A DNA stretch of 64,000 bases. It comes from Limnoperna fortunei. Its lineage: Eukaryota > Mollusca > Bivalvia > Mytilida > Modiolidae. This document shows positions 57,445 to 64,000 of the stretch, one piece after another. Numbering within the stretch: the stretch's first letter is position 1; each line of letters begins with the position of its first letter. Under the pieces are notes generated by a model. That model made no database searches and had not been told where the DNA came from. It saw only the letters and a program-made list of their open reading frames with translations. The DNA lies in assembly GCA_944474755.1 (NCBI GenBank), contig OX104124.1, forward strand, positions 1,240,001 through 1,304,000, in the 5' to 3' direction. The position numbers and the translations under genes were made by a program.

Positions 57445-60400
57445 GTAGGTAGTACGAGAATTTTAATTACAGCAGTTGTCATACACAAAACTTGAAACAG
57501 ACCTCTATTGAATCATGCGAGCCTCGGTGCGGTCAACGAACAACAACTAAAAAGCTAACTAAATGTGAAATCTAATCATAAATGATAAGTTCAATTTTAA
57601 CGGGAGGCCATTTTAGCATGTGGTGGATATTTAATCGACAGAGCTATCAGAGTACTCTTTACTTAAGCTTACTTGGTTATACTTGTACTGTAGGTCTGGC
57701 TGGTAAAAGAGATCAATGACTGATCCAGACATATCAGCATATATTGCCTTGTTATCCAAAAAATGTGTCCAACTTCAGGGGGAGGGGGCTGCACTCAGGA
57801 GAACCCTTTATGAGAAATCCTGGATCTGCCACTAGAGATTCCTGTACTAAATGCCAACTCCCCTTGGAAAAATTGTTTACTAGCATTTTTTCATTATTCT
57901 ATATTTTACCTTGTTATTACGAAAATTCAGTAGAAAAAATGTAGATACGATAACCTGTCCATGTTTTATAGTATGCCTCTGTTGTTAAGTTGTTACAAAT
58001 CGTCCTTGACTTTTGCTATTGAAATTTCACATAATAAGTCAGCCATTTTTGTTTCTAAAGGGACCTTACGATGTTTACAAATGTTCGTCTGCTTTCGTGA
58101 CGTTCAATGGTATTCGGACAAACCGCGAGACTTTTCCCACCTAAACTGCAGACGACATCACCCGAAGGATTTCGAGTAGACAACAATCGATTGTTCCTAA
58201 AGTACACTTCCGTTCTAATTAAGGTCAAATTTTAGTATGGAAAATTGCCCGTTCAAAATTTAAAATCTGCCATATTTCAAAACGCTGAATATCTCGGGGA
58301 AATCATTATTGATTTCAAAAAGTTGCCTTCTTGATCTACAAAAGGAGCTTAAGCTGAACCATACGCGGTAAGCAGTTTTCATTTTTCATGCAAAAAACCC
58401 TCTACACAATACGTCAGCACTTAGTTTAGTTCAATCCTTGGTATTGACTTGATTTAATTTCATTCTCTACCATTACTTAACCATAAATTAGAGCATTAAA
58501 AGATTTAAACTAACCTCAGCAAAGATTTTTTCGAGAAATCTAGGCCTTGATCTTGCCATGGTTGGACATGCGAGACACAGGTATTATGTACAAGATTTAG
58601 GGGCCTCCGTGGCCGAGTGGTAAAGGTAGTTCGTCTACTATTCATCACATGGTCTGTCAACACTGAGATTGCGGGTTCGAGACTCACTGTGGGCAGGGTG
58701 TACTCGACTCCAATCTTAATTGACAAAGATATATTTTTTTACCTAAAATTTCAGTTGCAATTTTTTTTTTGGCACCAATATTACACTTGTTTTTAAATTC
58801 GTTTTAATAACTGGACATGTTCTGTACAGGAAAAAATGAAGACTTGAAGGAATTCAACATTTCATCATATTGACAGTTGCTTTTTTTCTATTTATAGATT
58901 GACTGGAGCGACCCCTGGTTTAGATACCTGTTTCTGTTTCATGTTCTGTGTTGTTTGATAGCAGTTTTGATTCGGAAGAAATCCAGTTTACAATTTGTTT
59001 ATTTTGGACTGTTATGTAAGTTGAAATCCTGAAAATTTCAAAAGAAATTAAACAAACCAATGTATTGATATTCAGCTGTGTATTAATTAGTTTCTCATTT
59101 ATATTTTTTTTTATAACTAACATGGGTAAAAAAGATCAAAACTCAGTTTTCCTGAAGTTGTATGGTTTTGCAGGGCTAATGCATTCACCTTTGTAAGATA
59201 TTTAATGCATTTTCTATTGTCTACTTTCTCTGTAACATAGGACACCTCTTACACTACTGCAATATGTTAGTGGGAATTATAAAGTGTAGGTCAAAGACAG
59301 GATTAAACAGTGGTGGAGCTATGTCCCCTTTATTGCAACTTGTCAGAATTTCTGCACTGTTGACATATTCGTTGAGGACAAAAATGTTATAATTTAAAAA
59401 AAAAAACATTTCCAGACAATAACTCAAAAAGTGTGTATTTGATTTCAGTTAAACTTTAGGATATTATTATGTATCAGGTAGGTAAGAAACCTTATGATGC
59501 TGGAGGAATTCCATCAATGGTCAATGTCACCAGTAAACAAAAAAATACATTATAAATTAAAAAAAAGTTCTGCAAAATTTAAACGTATTATCAGTAATCC
59601 CTAGATTAGCTTTGTCTAGTTTTTATTTGGGATGTGCATGATGTGGGTAGATCATTTCAAGTCAACTTGTTACACACTTTGGTTGGTTGCTATTGACTTG
59701 AACATTGACCTCAAGTTAATATTATACATTTATTGATTTTGATATAGGTTAATTCCTGGTTTTATCAACCCTGAAAAAATTATATCCACCGAGCCAACGG
59801 CGAGTGTGCATATTATTTTTGAGGGTTGATAAAACCAGGTATTAACCTATATAAAAGTCGATGAATGGTTTATTATATGACTATTTTTACTTTTACACTG
59901 GATGTCTTTAATAAAAAAGGATAACAATTAAAAATTAATTTCAACATAACAACAGTAGGCAATCACATTTTAAATTGAAATATTCACATTTTCCAATTAA
60001 AATTTATAGTAATATTAGAGCAATTATGAAAAATTGGCAAAAACAGTTCCTGTTCATTGACAGTTGCAGAACTTGTCTGCTGCTCATCAGCCATTTTGAA
60101 CCAATGTCCACAAAAAGAATGTTTTAAAAGAATGATTTTGATTGGCTGATGTTATTAATTCAACCAATCAAATTAATGCTTGTTTCTCCTTTGTTGAATT
60201 CTTTTTTTAACTACTGAAAAGTGATAAATATTCTATTTTTAGCTACTCAAAAGTCAAAACTTTTATATCAGTCTATTTTTATCTACTTTGAGGTTAACAC
60301 ACTGTTTGCATAATACTTTTCATGATACCCTGGGCCAATTAAGGATTAACTACAAAAAATATTTTCTCCATCGAAGGATAACAAAATTTCCGTATTGCAC

Positions 60401-62780
60401 ATTGTATAATGTGCACAACGGAAATTTTGTTATCCCTCGATTGAGAAAATATGTTTTGTAGTTAATACTTATAAATAAATTCAAACAATAAAATAAACTC
60501 AACAATTTTATTTTTGTAACTGGACATTTTTGAAAAAAGAGATCAACACAAAAACTGTTAGTTTCCCGTGGAGTAATATATGACGTCAAATGGCGCGTGT
60601 CTCCATGACGATCAAATTTGTTTTCCATCCTCTGATAGAAAATATTATCCAGCCAATCAAAAGTCAGTATTCTCGCAAAATTTATTTATTCAAAATTAAG
60701 ATAAATGTTAGTCATATAATAATATTGTTTTCTGAATGACAACTTCTTTTATGATTTGCCAATCAGTACATGTAAATACTTTCATAGATTGGTTACAAAG
60801 ACATCCAGTAGAGGTTTTGAAAAGTATTTATTTTTTATACCCCCGCTCCACAGAGTCGGGGGTATATAGTGGTCCTCATGTCCGTCCGTCCGTCTGTCCG
60901 TCCGTCCTTCCATCCGTCCGTTCGTCCGTCCACATTTGGTTTCCGGATGATAATTCAAAAAGTTTACATCAGATTTGAATGAAACTTTGGGATATTGTCA
61001 AATATCAGGTTGGTAAGAAGCCTATCGATTTTGGGGGAAATCCGTCAAATTTCAAGGTCACAGTCCACGAAAAACATTAGAAATTTTAACAAAAAAGTTG
61101 TTTCCGGACAATAACTCAAAAAGTTTACATCCGATTTGAATGAAACTTTGGGATATTGTCATATATCAGGTTGGTAAGAAGCCTATTGATTTTGGGGGAA
61201 ATCCGTCAAATTTCAAGGTCACAGTCCACGAAAAACGTTAGAAATTTTAACATAAAAGTTGTTTCCGGACAATAACTCAAAAAGTTTGCATCCGATTTGA
61301 ATGAAACTTTGGGATATTGTTATATATCAGGTTGGTAAAAAGCCTTTTGATTTTGGGGGAAATCCATCAAATTTCAAGGTCGCAGTCCACGAAAAACGTT
61401 AGAAATTTTCACAAAAGCGGGGGTATCAGCGATCGCTAGATCGACTTTGTCTAGTTAATAAATGACACTCACTAAACTACTTTAAGAAATACAATTGCCA
61501 TAAAAATTATTGAGCAAAATAAATGCATGATTAGTATACAATGACAATTACATTGTAAATGCAGTTTCACAATTTTACAAGGATTAAACATACTTGTGTG
61601 ATGATACTAGGGTAGTGAAACTAGTATTGTTGTTAAAATATGCTGAAATCAGTAATATAAATAAGTCCAATATTTTACAGATATTTAAGCGTATGGTTGT
61701 TTATTTTCAGTATTGTTGGTATTTTTTTCTGAGAACCTAAACGAGTGGGCTGCCAGCCATTATAAGTAAGTTGTAATATCAGAACTGTAGATATAACATT
61801 TAAACATTGAGAAAGTTAATTATTGCAGTTTTACGTTCTACCCCAATTTGTGTACCATTCCCAATGAGACTAACACATCTGAAACTTTTGTAAAACATTG
61901 AGAGTAATACTTGTTTGTTTTGGTTTTATTAAGTTTTGATACTTGTATTTCTTTTATACGTTTTTCAGCTGAAACTTGGCGTATTGTTTTAATTTCATAT
62001 AAGAAAAGTAATATTCATCATACATGTAGCTTTTACAATACAGGTGTAAACAAGAGTATTTCCTTATTCTATGCTGGTCTGACTTCAAAGGGAATATTAT
62101 CTTTTGTACCATAGAACACAATGCAGATTTATATCTTTAACTGAATTATGCATGTAATGTTAATATGCCACAGCACTTAAACTCATTGCTTAAACACAGA
62201 AGGGATGGTCTGCGGAATCACTGACACTGTATGCACCAGCTTCCCTCTCTAAGCACCATAATAATATGAATATACAAAAATATGGGCAGCCTAAATGTGA
62301 ACATCACAGGTTTTGTTCATGACGTTACTTCAGAGCACCCTAACAGTGCTTCTGGCATTACGTCTTTCTCTATGTTGGCGACATCACAAAACTGTCCATT
62401 TAAACTACAGCAGTTTATTGCAAAAAATATGTCTGACATTTATTTAGTTATTTCAAAAATAAACACTTTAATTTTATCAAAATTATTTTTGTCTACTTTT
62501 ATTTAAATTTTAGTGCTCATCTACAATTTTCTTCGGATACAGCTACCATCTGAAATGGATTTGTTCATATGGATCATGTGACTTTTTTTTCACACACTTA
62601 CATGGAACCGTATACCTAGCTCGCATCTGTGATGCTCGCTTTTAATGGAGAACTGTTGGTTATGCTAAATTTGTTATTTTTTGCAGATTGTTTTCCAGAC
62701 AACAGTATTTTGACAGTAATGGACTATTTATATCTACCGTATTTTCCACACCAATACTTATAAACTGTTTAGTGATGGTG
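57388..62780 (+). CDS. TMEM18: Transmembrane protein 18 (TMEM18), exons 1-4, 3' end beyond window
   Basis: Four short exons (57388-57444, 58898-59015, 61711-61765, 62687-62780) with GT/AG borders join in phase into 108 residues. Diagnostic blocks are [16 protein letters not shown] (vertebrates have DWTEPW...FHAL), a hydrophobic stretch ending [11 protein letters not shown] (CAEYINEAAA in human), and [16 protein letters not shown] with STPILIN (QYFDS and SAPLLVN in human). TMEM18 is a small three-helix protein of the nuclear envelope, about 140 residues in human, so roughly 30 residues, including the basic tail, should lie past 64000. The ATG has an A at -3 (AAGAAATGG). The introns carry SINEs, palindromes and Pearl-like elements. 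No frameshift was seen. Confidence 0.9.
57860..58260 (+). repeat. Dispersed repeat in TMEM18 intron 1 (partners 50570-50770 and 51480-51650)
   Basis: Both parts are adjacent here (57860-58070 and 58110-58260) but lie 700 bases apart in the other copy. A two-part element interrupted in copy 1 would explain this. Frames at 57744-58179 fall in or beside this repeat. Confidence 0.65.
58601..58735 (+). mobile_element. SINE copy, 5' half, in TMEM18 intron 1
   Basis: GGCCTCCGTGGCCGAGTGGT (A box) and TTGCGGGTTCGAGACTC (B box) match the head of 343-609. The copy stops after AATTGACAAAGA. Confidence 0.85.
58898..59015 (+). CDS. TMEM18: TMEM18 exon 2 (first membrane segment)
   Basis: Acceptor TTTCTATTTATAG. 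It starts IDWSDPW and encodes hydrophobic [15 protein letters not shown], then [14 protein letters not shown]. It ends in one extra T before donor GTAAGT. Confidence 0.88.
59409..59625 (+). mobile_element. Old Pearl/CvA-like copy with one core unit
   Basis: TTCCAGACAATAACTCAAAA, GATATTATTATGTATCAGGT and GGTAAGAAACCTTATGATG match one 161-bp unit of 60941-61420. It ends, as that one does, in TAGATTAGCTTTGTCTAGT. Confidence 0.8.
59742..59852. repeat. Palindrome in TMEM18 intron 2
   Basis: ATATAGGTTAATTCCTGG and TTTTATCAACCCT pair with AGGGTTGATAAAACCAGG and TATTAACCTATAT (about 31-bp arms with weaker pairing further in). The loop contains GCCAACGGC. Confidence 0.9.
60345..60466. repeat. Near-perfect 122-bp palindrome in TMEM18 intron 2
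   Basis: Arms of about 58 bases: ATTAACTACAAAAAATATTT...GGATAACAAAATTTCCGT pairs with ACGGAAATTTTGTTATCC...AAATATGTTTTGTAGTTAAT, with only TGTATA at the centre. The minus-strand frame across it is incidental. Confidence 0.95.
60836..61455 (+). mobile_element. Pearl/CvA-like element: hairpin, CCGT microsatellite, three 161-bp core repeats
   Basis: Left end: TACCCCCG...CGGGGGTA hairpin (60837-60866), then a CCGT-type microsatellite (60889-60931). Three units start TTCCGGA.AATAA at 60941, 61102 and 61263, each 161 bases. The right end has AGCGGGGGTAT (inverse of the left end), the palindrome AGCGATCGCT (61428-61437) and CTAG at 61451-61454 before a T. Bivalve Pearl/CvA elements have core repeats of about 160 bp plus a tetranucleotide microsatellite. 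The palindrome 13 bases before CTAG-T recalls a Helitron 3' end. Confidence 0.8.
61711..61765 (+). CDS. TMEM18: TMEM18 exon 3
   Basis: Acceptor TTTATTTTCAG. It completes Leu, then [17 protein letters not shown], and ends with AA before donor GTAAGT. Confidence 0.88.
62687..62780 (+). CDS. TMEM18: TMEM18 exon 4 (third membrane segment)
   Basis: Acceptor ATTTTTTGCAG. It completes Lys, then [16 protein letters not shown] and [15 protein letters not shown], ending phase 0 before donor GTATGT. Reading through the donor meets TAA after four codons, so splicing to a later exon is expected. Confidence 0.88.
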
Positions 62781-62825
62781 GTATGTGTTAAATAAACAGT
62801 GATTCATTTTAATATAACACCTCTT

Positions 62826-63005
62826 ACCACTGGTAGGGTATTCTTGACTCAAACCTTGATTGACAAGGATAGCCAGTTTTTCTGCAACAGGTCAGGATTT
62901 TCTCCAGGTACTGTGGCTTTCTCCCCAAATAAAAACTGGGGCACCAGGATATAGCTGAACAATAGATGAAAGTGGCATTGACCGCAATTAAACAAACAAA
63001 AACAA
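62826..63005 (+). mobile_element. SINE copy, 5'-truncated, in TMEM18 intron 4
   Basis: TTGATTGACAAGGATAGCCA, AATAAAAACTGG and GAAAGTGGCATTGACC match the SINE body, followed by an (AAACAAAC)-type tail. Confidence 0.8.
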
Positions 63006-64000
63006 AACAATGAGAGTTTGTGTGCACCATACATGTTGTCTCTGTATAAAGCTTGTTTTAGGTCTACACATTTTGATCAAACATGTCAGGTTGACAGTGT
63101 TTTATATATCACCTATATGGGCCTTTGGAACAATATAAAGGTTAGAATTAATATTGTGTAGTCTAGCCTGACCTTTTCTGGAAAAAAGGGGGGCAAAATT
63201 TTGCTTTTAAATGAGTTAATATTTTTTTATAATTTTCCTCTTTACTTGTAGGCCACTTAACAAATATTTGACACAGAAACTGCTTTGTCAATTTGAACTG
63301 AATCATTGCCAGGCTTTAATTTAGCATTTTTGACTGAAAGGTCCAGGAGCTGCCAATAAAAAAAAGTTGGGGGCCTGCCAATAAGAGCTTTAGATCCTGT
63401 CATTCTTTTTTTCCTCATGTGAGATTTTAACACAGTAACTGTCACGATTGTTTTATGTCACTGTAGTAAAACAAGCTCATGACCAAAATGATGAAATCCC
63501 AGTTTTGAACAATATTTAAAACCTGCTGTGCTAAACATAAACAAGGAAGTAGATTGTAAGAGTTATAAAAAAAATTGCAAACATTTATTTGAAACCAATT
63601 GTTTTTATTCGGCATTGACAAAAACAATTCTGCCTCATTAAAAACTAAGGTTTGTCAGGTTCAGTAAATAACCAAAGTGCAGGTCCAGTTGGAAATCTGT
63701 AAGGTTCCAGACCTCAGGTCACAGTTAATTTAAACCCCCGTTTGCTAAAGATATATGTTTATCAGGTTTGTGATTTTCATTGCGACTGACCAACTAAAAT
63801 ACATGCCAAGGCTAAAACATATTCATGTATATAGCGACAAACTAGAAATTTGATCCACACTCTGACCTTAACGTGCTATATTACGGCATCTTAAGTTTAA
63901 TATTAAGTGCTATGAACTGTAAGTGGAGCTGAATGCTTTGAGCTAAATGGAACTTCCAGTGTTACTGTGTCATGTTTGACCCTGGAGAGGGGGATTAATA
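63006..64000. other. TMEM18 intron 4, continuing out of the window
   Basis: Acceptor-like sites were checked for the last TMEM18 exon; none gives an open in-phase basic tail. Minus-strand frames show no motif. Confidence 0.45.

Noticed and set aside
63251..63300. Last exon of TMEM18 after the TTTACTTGTAG acceptor
   Set aside because: In the phase left by exon 4 it gives two residues and a TAA, not the basic tail typical of the family.

Overview
The window is AT-rich nuclear DNA from an animal, most likely a marine bivalve of the mussel (Mytilus) type. The supporting signs are spliced genes with GT/AG introns, a C1q-domain gene of the kind expanded in bivalves, a tRNA-headed SINE in several copies, a bivalve Pearl/CvA-like element with ~160-bp core repeats and a CCGT microsatellite, Penelope-like retroelements, and a hammerhead-ribozyme repeat unit. 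Nothing prokaryotic, and no CRISPR, rRNA or genuine tRNA gene, was seen.

Three host genes can be supported, all on the + strand. (1) 33666-34274: a small permuted papain-fold (LRAT/NlpC-P60-like) protein in one frame, interrupted by a single TAG inside a 21-nt GT...AG stretch. (2) 39776-42642: a TATA-driven C1q-domain gene with a probable non-coding exon 1, a signal-peptide exon and a C1q exon. It seems to carry two one-base frameshifts, and a Penelope-like relic sits in its first intron. (3) 57388-62780: the first four exons of a TMEM18 orthologue. The exons are short and were found only by reading splice sites. The last exon must lie beyond position 64000.

The rest is a layered graveyard of mobile DNA. 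0.6-18.1 kb: two diverged collinear copies of one segment (about 0.6-6.2 and 8.2-16.3 kb) with L1-like reverse-transcriptase relics. The second copy is interrupted by Penelope-like sequence (11.19-14.4 kb). A ~1-kb tandem duplication follows. 19.4-25.5 kb: a retroelement 3' end, a minus-strand LINE, a SINE, a 21-bp minisatellite, and a head-to-tail pair of hammerhead-ribozyme units. 26-32.7 kb: repeated copies of a non-coding unit, with another copy at 49.2-50.0 kb, and two copies of a second retroelement 3' end. 36-47.6 kb: large inverted repeats, a MITE with perfect 49-bp terminal repeats, and purine-rich minisatellites. 48.9-56.7 kb: tyrosine-recombinase retroelement, LINE endonuclease, LINE C-terminal and PHD-finger relics. 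The TMEM18 introns hold SINEs, two long palindromes and two generations of the Pearl-like element.

The elements form a plausible network. Penelope-like elements, the proposed helpers of metazoan hammerhead retrozymes, lie in the same window as the ribozyme units, and degenerate hammerhead-like motifs accompany the Penelope-like relics. Clade names for the retroelements rest on reading motifs by eye; no database search was possible.
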